A DNA stretch of 64,000 nt. Source: UBA4615 sp046046245 (GTDB taxonomy: Bacteria > Pseudomonadota > Gammaproteobacteria > Burkholderiales > Burkholderiaceae_E). Position numbers and translations under genes: made by a program. The stretch covers positions 18,596-82,595 of the forward strand of contig JBJOKE010000092.1 of the NCBI GenBank assembly GCA_046046245.1, given 5' to 3'. Shown piece by piece: positions 17,489 to 26,094 of the stretch. The notes below the pieces were generated by a model. The model ran no database searches. It worked only from the letters and a program-made list of their open reading frames with translations, and had not been told where the DNA came from. Numbering within the stretch: the first letter of the stretch is position 1; every line of letters starts with the position of its first letter.

Positions 17489-20400
17489 TCAGGCGAGCGC
17501 GCGCTCCAGGACCCGGGCCACGTGCAGCGCCTCGCGTTGCGCGCCATCGGCGATCTGGTGCCGGCAGCTGGTGCCGTCGGCGACGATCAGCGTGTCGGCG
17601 TCGGCCGCGCGCACCGCCGGCAGCAGCGCGGCCTCGGCCATCCGCATCGACACCTCGAGGTGCGCGGCCTCGTAGCCGAAGCTGCCAGCCATCCCGCAGC
17701 AGCCCGACTCGATCGCCTCGACCTGCAGCCCGGGGATGAGCTTCAGCACCGCGAGCGTCGGCGCGAACGCGTCGAAGGCCTTCTGGTGGCAGTGGCCGTG
17801 GACTTTCGCGCGTGACTGGGGCAGCGGCTTGAGCGGCAGCGTCAGCCGGCCGGCCTTCGACTCGGCGGCGAGGAACTCGTCGAACAGCACCGCCTTCGAT
17901 GCCAGCAGCCGTGCCGCACCCGGCCGGCCCACCGCATCGTCGAGCCGCAGCGCGAGGAACTCGTCACGCAGCGACAGCAGGCAGGAGGGCTCGAGCCCGA
18001 CGATCGGCACACCGCGCTCGGCGAAGGGCAGCAGCGCGCGAAGCGTGCGCGTCGCTTCGGCGCGGGCCTCGTCGACGAGGCCGGCCGACAGGAAGGTCCG
18101 CCCGCAGCACAGCGGTCGCTCGCCTTCGGCGATGCCCGAGCCCTTCGCTCCCGCGACATGCACCTGCAGACCGGCCGCGCGCAGCACGCGCAGCGCGGCG
18201 CGCGCGTTGTCGGGCTCGAAGTGCTCGTCGAAGGTGTCGACCCAGAGCACGACCTCGCGGATGGCGCCCGCATCGGCGGCCGGCGCGCGCGTCGTGTCCA
18301 CCGGGCCGCCCTGCCCCGCGGGCGAGCCGCCTGCCCGGTCCAGCGTCCGCAGGAAGCCGTCGCGCCGGAACCGAGGCAGCGTCCGCTTCGCGCTGAGTCC
18401 CAGCCAGCGCTCGGTGAGCGCGGCCAGCCCCGGCACCGCGTCGCGCAGGTTGGCGAGGGGCGCGACGCGCGCGGCCGCGGGCGCCCAGCGCGGCAGCGTC
18501 GCGATCAGGCGCGCCTTCGCCGACAGCCCGTGCGCCTTCTGCCAATGGTGCAGGAACTCGGTCTTCATCCGCGCCATGTCGACGCCGGTCGGGCACTCGC
18601 GGCGGCAGCCCTTGCACTGCACGCACAGGTCCATCGCGTCGCGGACCTCGGGCGACGCGAGCCCCTCGGGCCCGAGCTGGCCGGTGACCGCGAGCCGCAG
18701 CGTGTTCGCGCGGCCGCGCGTCACGTGCTGCTCGTCGCGGGTCGCGCGGTACGACGGGCACATCGTTCCGGCGTCGAACTTGCGGCAGTGCCCGTTGTTG
18801 TTGCACATCTCGACGGCCTTGCCGAAGCCGCCGGCCGGATCGCCGCCGGCGCCCGCGGGCGAGACCGCGACACCGTTGCCCTCGCGGACCCAGCCTTCGC
18901 GCGCCGCGCCGTCAGCCGACGGATCGTTGTGGCGGTTCCAGTCGGACCAGTCGAGCGCGGTCTCGAGCGGCTGCACCGCGTAGCCCGGCGCGAAACGGAA
19001 GAGGCTCGCATCGTCCATCCTCGTGGGCCTGACGATCTTGCCAGGGTTGAGCCGGTTCTCCGGGTCGAACAGGCCCTTGACCTCCTCGAACGCGCGCACG
19101 ATCCGCGGACCGAACTGCCAGGCCACCCACTCGCTGCGCACCAGGCCGTCGCCGTGCTCGCCCGAGAACGCGCCCTTGTACTCGCGGACCATCGCCGCGG
19201 CTTCCTCGGCGATCGCGCGCATCTTCGCGGCGCCGCCGCCGTGCTCGCGCAGGTCGAGGATCGGCCGCACGTGCAGCGTGCCCACCGACGCATGCGCGTA
19301 CCAGGTGCCCTGCGTGCCGTGCCGCTCGAAGACCTCGGTGAGCCGCGAGGTGTAGTCGGCGAGGTGCTCGAGCGGCACCGCGCAGTCCTCGATGAAGGAC
19401 ACGGGCTTGCCGTCGCCCTTCATCGACATCATGATGTTCAGGCCCGCCTTGCGGACGTCCCACAGCGCCTTCTGCCGCGCGTCGTCGGCGAGGTCGACGA
19501 CGCTGCCCGGCAGCCCGAGATCGGCCATCAGCTCGTGCAGCCGCGCGAGCCTGGCGAGCTGCGCGTCGCGGGTCTCGCCCGCGAACTCCACCAGCAGCAC
19601 CGCCTGCGGCTCGCCGACCAGCGCCGAGTCGATCGTCGGCCGGAAGGCCGGGTTGAGCCGCGACAGCTCGATCATCGTCCGGTCGACCAGCTCGACCGCG
19701 ACCGGGCCGAGCGTCACGATGTGGCGGGCAGCCTCCATCGATGCGCGGAAGGTGGGGAAGGAGACCACGCCCAGCACCTTCGCGCCGGGCAGCGGCGAGA
19801 GCCTGAGCGTGATCCGCTTCGTCCAGGCGAGCGTGCCCTCCGAGCCCACCAGCAGGTGCGCGAGGTTCAGGCCGCCGTCGGCGGTGTAGGGCCGCTCGGA
19901 GCGCGGCTCGAAGACGTCGAGGTTGTAGCCGCCCACGCGCCGCATCACCGTCGGCCACACACGGCGGATCTCGTCGCGCTCGCGGTCGGCGATCGCGTGC
20001 AGGCCGCTGACGATCTCGCGGATCCGCTGGTTCGACAGGCTCATGTCGCCGGCCGAGCCGTCGCCGCGGGTGAAGGTACCCCACCAGCCCTCGGTGCCGT
20101 CGTCGTGGATCGCGTCGATGCCGGCGACGTTGTGGACCATGTTGCCGTAGGCGATCGAGCGCGAGCCGCAGGAGTTGTTGCCCGCCATGCCGCCGATCGT
20201 CGCCTGCGCCGAGGTCGAGACGTCGACCGGGAACCACAGGCCGTGCGGCTTCAGGAACGCGTTCAGCGCATCGAGCACGATGCCGGGCTGGACGGTGACG
20301 GTGGCGTTCGCCGGATCGCGCCGGGCGGCCTGCGCATCGAAGGCCACGACCTGGTTCAGCCATTTCGAGTGGTCGATCACCAGCGCCGGGCCGATCGTCT

Positions 20401-20683
20401 GGCCGCACTGCGAGGTGCCGCCGCCGCGCGCGAGCACCGGAGCCTTCAGGTCGCGCGCGACGTCGAGCGCGATCGCGAGGTCGGCCTCGGAGCGGGGCAC
20501 CGCGACACCGACCGGCTCGACCTGGTAGACCGACGCGTCGGTCGAATAGCGGCCGCGCGACGCCGCGTCGAACAGCACGTCGCCCTGCATCTCGCGGCGC
20601 AGCCGCGTGGCGAGGTCGCTGCGGGCGAGCCGCGGGGACAGGAAGACGCGGCGGCCGCCGTCGATCCGTTCGGGAGCGTTCAT
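17489..20683 (-). CDS. FAD-binding and Fe-S oxidoreductase of the YdiJ type (2-hydroxyacid dehydrogenase)
   Basis: A 1064-residue fused flavoprotein and iron-sulfur protein. The N-terminal half is a FAD-binding PCMH domain (LARGGGTSQCGQ, GGMAGNNSCGSRSIAYGN) plus the FAD-oxidase C-terminal domain with GEHGDGLVRSEW. A ferredoxin-like part follows with CNNNGHCRKFDAGTMCPSYR and CVQCKGCRRECPTGVDM, then two cysteine-rich CCG domains ending in CCGMAGSFGYEAAH. This is the layout of E. coli YdiJ, a D-2-hydroxyglutarate dehydrogenase, and of related D-lactate/glycolate oxidases. The exact 2-hydroxyacid is not readable here. Its ATG overlaps the GntR stop (ATGA), so the two are translationally coupled. 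Confidence 0.85.
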   Translation of the reverse strand: MNAPERIDGGRRVFLSPRLARSDLATRLRREMQGDVLFDAASRGRYSTDASVYQVEPVGVAVPRSEADLAIALDVARDLKAPVLARGGGTSQCGQTIGPALVIDHSKWLNQVVAFDAQAARRDPANATVTVQPGIVLDALNAFLKPHGLWFPVDVSTSAQATIGGMAGNNSCGSRSIAYGNMVHNVAGIDAIHDDGTEGWWGTFTRGDGSAGDMSLSNQRIREIVSGLHAIADRERDEIRRVWPTVMRRVGGYNLDVFEPRSERPYTADGGLNLAHLLVGSEGTLAWTKRITLRLSPLPGAKVLGVVSFPTFRASMEAARHIVTLGPVAVELVDRTMIELSRLNPAFRPTIDSALVGEPQAVLLVEFAGETRDAQLARLARLHELMADLGLPGSVVDLADDARQKALWDVRKAGLNIMMSMKGDGKPVSFIEDCAVPLEHLADYTSRLTEVFERHGTQGTWYAHASVGTLHVRPILDLREHGGGAAKMRAIAEEAAAMVREYKGAFSGEHGDGLVRSEWVAWQFGPRIVRAFEEVKGLFDPENRLNPGKIVRPTRMDDASLFRFAPGYAVQPLETALDWSDWNRHNDPSADGAAREGWVREGNGVAVSPAGAGGDPAGGFGKAVEMCNNNGHCRKFDAGTMCPSYRATRDEQHVTRGRANTLRLAVTGQLGPEGLASPEVRDAMDLCVQCKGCRRECPTGVDMARMKTEFLHHWQKAHGLSAKARLIATLPRWAPAAARVAPLANLRDAVPGLAALTERWLGLSAKRTLPRFRRDGFLRTLDRAGGSPAGQGGPVDTTRAPAADAGAIREVVLWVDTFDEHFEPDNARAALRVLRAAGLQVHVAGAKGSGIAEGERPLCCGRTFLSAGLVDEARAEATRTLRALLPFAERGVPIVGLEPSCLLSLRDEFLALRLDDAVGRPGAARLLASKAVLFDEFLAAESKAGRLTLPLKPLPQSRAKVHGHCHQKAFDAFAPTLAVLKLIPGLQVEAIESGCCGMAGSFGYEAAHLEVSMRMAEAALLPAVRAADADTLIVADGTSCRHQIADGAQREALHVARVLERALA

Positions 20684-21408
20684 CGGGAGGACTCCTCGCG
20701 CGCGGGCGCGTCGCCGGCAGCGTCGAGCTGCGCGAGCACGGTCGCGCGCTTGTGGTCGAGGTGCTCGCGCAGGAGCGCGGAGAGCCGGACGCCGTCGCCG
20801 GCGTCGAGCGCGTCGATCATCGCGGCATGCTCGGCGACGGCGGCGTCCCACTTCTCCCGGTTGAGGTTCGAGCGGAAGCGCAGGGCCTGGAGCCGGGCGT
20901 TCAGCCGCGCATAGGTCTCGGCGAGCACCGGATTGCGCGTGCAGTCCACCAGCCGGCGGTGGATCGCGCTGTTGAGCCGGTAGTAGGCGGGCAGGTCGCG
21001 GCGCGCGTGCGCGGCGAGCATCTCGAAGTGCAGCGCGCGCAGCTCGTCGCGCTCGGCGGGCGTGGCGCGCGCGGCCGCGAGCTCGCCGGCCAGCGCCTCG
21101 AGCGCCGACATCAGCTCGAACGCGTGCTCGACGTCCTCGCGCGTCAGCGCGGCCACCACCGCGCCGCGGTTGGGCTGCACCTCGACGATCCCCTCGCCCG
21201 CGAGCGTGCGGAAGGCCTCGCGCAGCGGCGTGCGCGAGACCGCGAGCCGCTCGCAGAGCACGCGCTCGTTCAGGTGGGCGCCAGGCGCGAGCGCCCCTTC
21301 GACGATCAGCGCGCGCAGCCTCTCGGCCACCGCCTCGTGCAGCATCCGGCGATCGAGCGCGGCGAGCCCGGGCGGCAGATCGGTGGAGGCGGCGGCGTCG
21401 AGTTGCAT
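20680..21408 (-). CDS. GntR-family (FCD-domain) transcription regulator
   Basis: A 242-residue regulator with an N-terminal winged helix (ERLRALIVEGALAPG, CERLAVSRTPLREAFRTLAGEG) and a C-terminal all-helical FCD ligand domain (ALEALAGELAAARA, YYRLNSAIHRRLVDCT, HAAMIDALDAGD) whose acidic and His residues usually bind a metal and an organic acid. It is co-transcribed with the YdiJ-type dehydrogenase and divergent from the aminotransferase operon. The likely operator lies in the intergenic region, and a TTGCATAC half-site overlaps its own start codon, suggesting autoregulation. The effector is probably an intermediate of this hydroxyacid or glyoxylate pathway. Confidence 0.9.
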   Translation of the reverse strand: MQLDAAASTDLPPGLAALDRRMLHEAVAERLRALIVEGALAPGAHLNERVLCERLAVSRTPLREAFRTLAGEGIVEVQPNRGAVVAALTREDVEHAFELMSALEALAGELAAARATPAERDELRALHFEMLAAHARRDLPAYYRLNSAIHRRLVDCTRNPVLAETYARLNARLQALRFRSNLNREKWDAAVAEHAAMIDALDAGDGVRLSALLREHLDHKRATVLAQLDAAGDAPAREESSR

Positions 21409-21470
21409 ACGATTCCGGGGGAAAGCGTGACGGCCTGACGGCCGGAAAATCAGGCCTGATCGTCTTCACG

Positions 21471-21503
21471 TTGCACGACCCCGCCAATTCGCATATTGTA
21501 TGC
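21471..21503 (+). promoter_or_regulatory. Aminotransferase operon promoter with overlapping GntR-type operator
   Basis: The inverted repeat GCATA-TTG-TATGC (21491-21503) has the TTGTATGCAA core typical of FCD-type GntR operators. It covers a possible -10 element TATTGT (21494-21499), which lies 17 bases after TTGCAC (21471-21476). Repression by the divergent GntR protein is the simplest reading. A second perfect 12-base palindrome, ATCAGGCCTGAT, is at 21449-21460. Confidence 0.55.
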
Positions 21504-21517
21504 AAAACGGAGGCGAG

Positions 21518-22750
21518 ATGCTCGAGCTCAATTCACACCCGTCGGGGCGGCACTTCCTGCAGATCCCCGGGCCCACCAACGTGCCCGACGACGTGCTCCG
21601 CGCGATCGACCACCCCACCATCGATCACCGCGGCCCCGAGTTCCAGAAGCTCGGGCTGAAGGTGCTGAAGGACATCCGTCCGGTGTTCGGCACGGCCGGC
21701 CCGGTGGTGATCTATCCCGCGTCGGGCACCGGCGCGTGGGAGGCCGCGCTGGTCAACACGCTGTCGCCCGGCGACGCGGTGCTCATGGTGGAGACCGGTC
21801 ACTTCGCGTCGCTGTGGAAGAAGCTCGCCGAGCGGCTGGGCCTGCAGCCCGAGTTCATCGCCGGCGACTGGCGCAGCGGCGTCGACGCGGCGCGCGTGCA
21901 CGAGCGGCTGGCCGCCGATCCGCAGCACCGGATCCGGGCGGTCTGCGTGGTCCACAACGAGACCTCGACCGGCGTGACCTCCGACATCGCCGCGGTGCGG
22001 CGCGCGATCGACGCGGCGAAGCACCCGGCGCTGCTGATGGTCGACACCATCTCGTCGCTCGGTTCCGTCGACTTCCGGCACGACGAGTGGGGCGTGGACG
22101 TGACCGTGGCCGGCTCGCAGAAGGGGCTGATGCTGCCGCCCGGGCTGTCGTTCAACGCGGTCTCGGCGAAGGCGATCGACGCGCAGAAGACCGCGCGGCT
22201 GCCGCGCGCCTACTGGGCCTGGGACGAGATCCTGGTCGCCAACGAGAAGGGCTTCTGGCCGACCACGCCGTCGACCAACCTGCTCTACGGCCTGGCCGTC
22301 GCGCTCGACCGGCTGCACGCCGAGGGCCTGCCGAACGTGTTCGCGCGCCACCAGCGGCACGCCGAGGCCACGCGCCGCGCGGTCCGCGGCTGGGGACTGG
22401 AGATCCTGTGCCGCAACCCGGCCGAGTACAGTCCTGCGCTCACCGCGGTGCTGATGCCGACCGACCCGGCGACCGGCACGACCCACGACGCCGACGCGTT
22501 CCGCCGCGTGGTGCTCGAGCGCTTCAACATGTCGCTGGGCACCGGGCTGTCGAAGCTCGCCGGCCGCGTGTTCCGCATCGGCCACCTCGGCGACTTCAAC
22601 GACCTGACGCTGCTGGGCACGCTCGGCGGCGTCGAGATGGGCCTGGCGGCCGCCGGCGTGCCGCACCGCAAGGGCGGCGTCCAGGCGGCGATCGACTTCC
22701 TCGCCGAGCCCGCCGCCGCACCCCGTGCCGCCGACCTGAAGGCGGCCTGA
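21518..22750 (+). CDS. Serine-glyoxylate aminotransferase-like class V aminotransferase
   Basis: A 410-residue PLP enzyme of the alanine/serine-glyoxylate aminotransferase group. Landmarks are LQIPGPTNVPDDVLRAI, the cofactor-phosphate region PASGTGAWEAAL, the Asp pocket LLMVDTISSLGSVDF and the PLP lysine in GSQKGLMLPPGL. The C-terminal RIGHLGDFNDLTLLGTL is typical of SgaA proteins. GGAGG 4 bases before the ATG at 21518 decides the start over a codon 6 residues upstream. It should convert glyoxylate to glycine with serine or a similar donor. It is the first gene of a four-gene operon with TctC, enoyl-CoA hydratase and CoA-transferase, divergent from GntR. Confidence 0.88.
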   Translation: MLELNSHPSGRHFLQIPGPTNVPDDVLRAIDHPTIDHRGPEFQKLGLKVLKDIRPVFGTAGPVVIYPASGTGAWEAALVNTLSPGDAVLMVETGHFASLWKKLAERLGLQPEFIAGDWRSGVDAARVHERLAADPQHRIRAVCVVHNETSTGVTSDIAAVRRAIDAAKHPALLMVDTISSLGSVDFRHDEWGVDVTVAGSQKGLMLPPGLSFNAVSAKAIDAQKTARLPRAYWAWDEILVANEKGFWPTTPSTNLLYGLAVALDRLHAEGLPNVFARHQRHAEATRRAVRGWGLEILCRNPAEYSPALTAVLMPTDPATGTTHDADAFRRVVLERFNMSLGTGLSKLAGRVFRIGHLGDFNDLTLLGTLGGVEMGLAAAGVPHRKGGVQAAIDFLAEPAAAPRAADLKAA

Positions 22751-22848
22751 CCCCGACCCGCGGCGCGCCGGGTCCCAGCCCGGCGCGCCGCGGTCCACCC
22801 CGACGACCGCGGCCGACGAGCCGCGTCGCGCCTCCCGGAGACGACCCG

Positions 22849-23835
22849 ATGACGATGCCCCGACGTTCGCTGCTCGCCGCGGCCCTCGCCGCGTCTGCGC
22901 TCGCCCTGCCCGCCAGCGCGTTCGCGCAGCAGGCCTGGCCCGCCAAGCCCATCCGCCTGCTCGTGGGCTTCGCGCCAGGCGGCGGCACCGACATCGTCGC
23001 CCGCACGCTGGCGCCGAAGCTCGCCGAGCTGCTCGGCCAGCAGGTGATCGTCGAGAACCGCGCCGGCGCCGCCGGCGTGATCGCGGCCGACGCGGTGGCC
23101 AAGGCCGCGCCCGACGTCTACACGCTGCTCGCCGGCCATGCGAACAGCAACGCGATCGCGCCCCACGTCCAGCCGAAGATCCCGTTCGACCCGATCGCCG
23201 ACTTCACCCCGATCACCTACATCGGCTACGTGCCCAACGTGCTCGTGGTCCACCCGAACGTGCAGGCCAGGTCGGTCGAGGAGCTGGTGGCGCTCGCGAA
23301 GTCGAAGCCCGGCGCCCTCACCTATGCGTCCTCGGGCGTGGGCAGCACCCAGCACCTCGCCGGGGCCCTCTTCAACCGGATCAGCGGCACGTCGATGAAC
23401 CACGTGCCGTACAAGGGCAGCGGTGCGGCGATCGTCGACCTCGTCGCGGGCCAGGTCGACACCAATTTCGACACGATGCCGCCGGTGCTCGAGCACATCC
23501 GGGCCGGCAAGCTGCGCGCGCTCGCGATCTCCACGCCGAGGCGCCTGCCCCAGCTCGCCGATGTGCCCACCTTCGAAGAGAAGGGCATCAGGGGCTTCGA
23601 CGTGACCAACTGGTACTCGGTGATGGGGCCGAAGAACCTGCCCGCCGACATCGTCGCGAAGCTCGACGACGCGCTGAAGAAGGCCATCGCCGACCCCGAG
23701 ATCCGCGCCAAGCTCGACCCGCAGGGCGTGCAGTTCGGCGGCCCGGCGACGCCCGCCGCGTTCGGCGAGTTCATCCGCGCCGAGAACGCGAAGTACTCGA
23801 AGCTGGTCAGGGACCTGAACGTCAAGGCCGACTGA
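22849..23835 (+). CDS. Bug/TctC-family periplasmic solute-binding protein
   Basis: A 328-residue protein with a signal peptide (LLAAALAASALALPASAFAQ) followed by the typical Bug start WPAKPIRLLVGFAPGGGTDIVAR. The family motifs VENRAGAAGVIAADAVAKA and PNVQARSVEELVALAKSKPG and the length all agree. Such proteins bind small carboxylates in the periplasm and may feed a tripartite transporter or a sensor; no TctA/TctB partners are nearby, as is usual for the many orphan Bug proteins of Burkholderiales. GGAG lies about 8 bases upstream of the start. Its stop overlaps the next start (TGATG). Confidence 0.93.
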   Translation: MTMPRRSLLAAALAASALALPASAFAQQAWPAKPIRLLVGFAPGGGTDIVARTLAPKLAELLGQQVIVENRAGAAGVIAADAVAKAAPDVYTLLAGHANSNAIAPHVQPKIPFDPIADFTPITYIGYVPNVLVVHPNVQARSVEELVALAKSKPGALTYASSGVGSTQHLAGALFNRISGTSMNHVPYKGSGAAIVDLVAGQVDTNFDTMPPVLEHIRAGKLRALAISTPRRLPQLADVPTFEEKGIRGFDVTNWYSVMGPKNLPADIVAKLDDALKKAIADPEIRAKLDPQGVQFGGPATPAAFGEFIRAENAKYSKLVRDLNVKAD

Positions 23836-24611
23836 TGACCGAGATCCTCGTCGAGCGCGACGGGCCCGTCGCGACCGTGGTGCTGAACCGGCCGGAGAAG
23901 CTCAATGCGCTGACCCGGTCGATGTGGCGCGGGCTCGGCGACGCGTTCGAGGCGCTGTCGGCCGACGACGCGGTCCGCTGCGTGGTCGTCCGCGGCGCCG
24001 GCGAACGTGCGTTCTCGCCCGGCAACGACATCTCCGAGTTCGCGACCCAGCGGGCGGACAAGGCGCAGGCGATCGACTACGGCCGCGACATGCACCGCAC
24101 CGCCGAGGCGATCGCCGCGTGCCGGCATCCGGTGGTCGCGCGCATCCACGGCATCTGCGTGGGCGGCGGGCTCGAGATCGCCGCACTCGCCGACATCCGG
24201 ATCTGCGGCGCGTCGAGCCGATTCGGCGCGCCGATCAAGAACCTCGGCCTGGTGATGGCCTACCCCGAGATGGCGCCGCTGGTGAGGCTCGTGGGCGAGT
24301 CGGTGACGCTCGAGCTGCTGCTCGAGGGGCGGATCCTCGAGGCGGCCGAGGCGAGGGACAAGGGCCTGGTCTCGCGCGTGGTGCCCGACGAGCGCGTGGC
24401 CGCCGAGGTCGACGAGACCGTTGCCCGGATCGCGTCGGGCGCGCCGCTGGTCGCGCGCTGGCACAAGCGGTTCGCGCGGCGGCTCGCCGATCCGCGCCCG
24501 CTGACCGAGGCCGAGCGCGACGAGTGCTTCGACTGCTTCGACACCGCCGACTTCCGCGAAGGCTACGCGGCCTTCCTCGCGAAGCGGCCACCCCGATTCG
24601 AAGGGGCCTGA
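23835..24611 (+). CDS. Enoyl-CoA hydratase/isomerase family protein
   Basis: A 258-residue crotonase-fold enzyme. It has LNRPEKLNALTRSMW, the first oxyanion-hole segment GAGERAFSPGNDISEF and the second, HGICVGGGLEIAALADIRI, with the C-terminal trimerisation helix. The position that is often catalytic Glu in hydratases falls in NLGLVMAYPEMAPL, so a true hydratase cannot be assumed; isomerase or CoA-ester lyase activity is also possible. The start overlaps the preceding stop, and one base separates its stop from the CoA-transferase start, so the two enzymes probably act on the same acyl-CoA. Confidence 0.88.
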   Translation: MTEILVERDGPVATVVLNRPEKLNALTRSMWRGLGDAFEALSADDAVRCVVVRGAGERAFSPGNDISEFATQRADKAQAIDYGRDMHRTAEAIAACRHPVVARIHGICVGGGLEIAALADIRICGASSRFGAPIKNLGLVMAYPEMAPLVRLVGESVTLELLLEGRILEAAEARDKGLVSRVVPDERVAAEVDETVARIASGAPLVARWHKRFARRLADPRPLTEAERDECFDCFDTADFREGYAAFLAKRPPRFEGA

Positions 24612-24612
24612 G

Positions 24613-25812
24613 ATGGCCGGACCGCTCGCGGGCGTGCGCGTGCTGGAGTGCGCGCAGATCATGGCCGGGCCGACCTGCGGCGCGCTGCTCGCCGACCTCG
24701 GCGCGGATGTGATCAAGGTCGAGAAGATCCCGGGCGGCGACGACGCGCGCGCCTACCGCGAGCCGCGGATCGCAGGCGTCTCGGCGCCCTTCCTCGTGAT
24801 GAACCGCAACAAGCGGGGCATCGCGCTCGACTTCAAGCACCCCGAGGGCCGCGAGGCGCTGCTGAAGCTGGTCGACTCGGCCGACGTGCTGGTCGAGAAC
24901 TACCGGCCCGGCACGATGGACAGGCTGGGCCTGGGCTGGGAGGCGCTGCACGCGCGCAAGCCCTCGCTGGTCTACTGCTCGATCAGCGGCTTCGGCCTCG
25001 ACGGCCCGCTGGGCGGCGCCGGCGGCTTCGACCTCGTCGCGCAGGCCTTCGCGGGCCTGATGAGCATCACCGGAGAACCCGGCCGGCCGCCGGCGAAGGT
25101 GGGCAGTTCGGTCGCCGACCTGAACGCCGGGCTGCTCGCCGCCTCGGGCATCCTCGCCGCCTACGTCCACCGGCTGAAGACCGGCGAGGGCCAGCGGGTC
25201 GACACCTCGCTGATGGAGGCGGCGCTGCACCAGACCGGCTGGCACGCGTCGGTCTGGTTCGCGACCGGCACGTCGCCCGGCCCGCTCGGCTCGGGCCACG
25301 TGCTCGCCGCGCCCTACCAGGCCTTCCGCGCCCGCGACGGCTGGATCGTGATCGGCGGGGCTAACGCGTCGAACTGGGAGCGGGTGTGCGACGTGCTGGG
25401 TCGCCCGGACTGGAAGACCGACCCGCGATTCGCCGACAACTCGGCGCGGATGGCGAACCTGCCCGCGCTCGCCGAGGCGATCGACGGGGTGCTCGGCAGC
25501 CGCGACGCCGCCGACTGGCTCGCGGCCCTCGCGGCGGCCGGCGTGCCCGCGGGTCCGGTGCACACGATCGGCGAGGCGCTGTCGCATCCGCAGACGCTGG
25601 CGCGCCGCATGGTCGTCGACCTGCCGCATCCCACGGCCGGCAGCACCCGGGCGCTGGGCGCCCCGATCAAGCTGTCGGCCACGCCGACCGAGGTGCGGCG
25701 GCACGCGCCCGCGCTCGGCGAGCACACCCGGGAGGTGCTGCGGGAACACGGCTGGGACGACGCGGCGATCGACGCGCTGCTCGCCTCGGGGGCGGCCCTG
25801 CAGTCGGGCTGA
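24613..25812 (+). CDS. Family III CoA-transferase (CaiB/BaiF type)
   Basis: A 399-residue enzyme that moves CoA between carboxylic acids. The start LAGVRVLECAQIMAGPTCGALLADLGADVIKVE is the family signature in two blocks, and the catalytic Asp is the one in GSSVADLNAG near residue 170. Further motifs are KRGIALDFKHPEGREAL and YCSISGFGLDGPLGG. It is the last gene of the aminotransferase operon. It probably activates the acid that the enoyl-CoA hydratase homologue then processes. The acid itself is not known; a hydroxy- or unsaturated dicarboxylate would fit the neighbours. Confidence 0.9.
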   Translation: MAGPLAGVRVLECAQIMAGPTCGALLADLGADVIKVEKIPGGDDARAYREPRIAGVSAPFLVMNRNKRGIALDFKHPEGREALLKLVDSADVLVENYRPGTMDRLGLGWEALHARKPSLVYCSISGFGLDGPLGGAGGFDLVAQAFAGLMSITGEPGRPPAKVGSSVADLNAGLLAASGILAAYVHRLKTGEGQRVDTSLMEAALHQTGWHASVWFATGTSPGPLGSGHVLAAPYQAFRARDGWIVIGGANASNWERVCDVLGRPDWKTDPRFADNSARMANLPALAEAIDGVLGSRDAADWLAALAAAGVPAGPVHTIGEALSHPQTLARRMVVDLPHPTAGSTRALGAPIKLSATPTEVRRHAPALGEHTREVLREHGWDDAAIDALLASGAALQSG

Positions 25813-26008
25813 GCGGACCCGCGATATGGGAACCGATCCCTTTCCTCATTAGCCCGACCGGACCGGCGGGCTTAGCCGAAGGGTTCGACCAAGCCCTCTT
25901 CTCTCGGAAATCCTTGCCATTCCCGCCGACCCGATCGGCATCCTGGACGCGCTCCATCCTGGATAACCCGTCGCGCGATCGGCGGAAACCGTCCCGTCCG
26001 GAGGCCAC

Positions 26009-26032
26009 CCGGCGGACGGATCCGTCCGCCGG
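26009..26032. repeat. 24-bp perfect palindrome
   Basis: The half CCGGCGGACGGA is followed directly by its exact reverse complement, with no spacer. It lies in the 282-base gap between the CoA-transferase gene and the next plus-strand gene. A weaker stem, AGCCCGACCGG with CCGGCGGGCT, is at 25851-25872 just after the CoA-transferase stop. Neither is followed by a T-run, so neither is a standard intrinsic terminator. Confidence 0.8.
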
Positions 26033-26094
26033 TCCGGATCCGCCGGTGCCATGGGGCCGCCGCAGCAGAATCGGGCGCGAGTCTCCTGCGACCG

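Noticed and set aside
25851..25872. Intrinsic terminator after the CoA-transferase gene
   Set aside because: A GC-rich stem is present, but it has a bulge and no following T-run.
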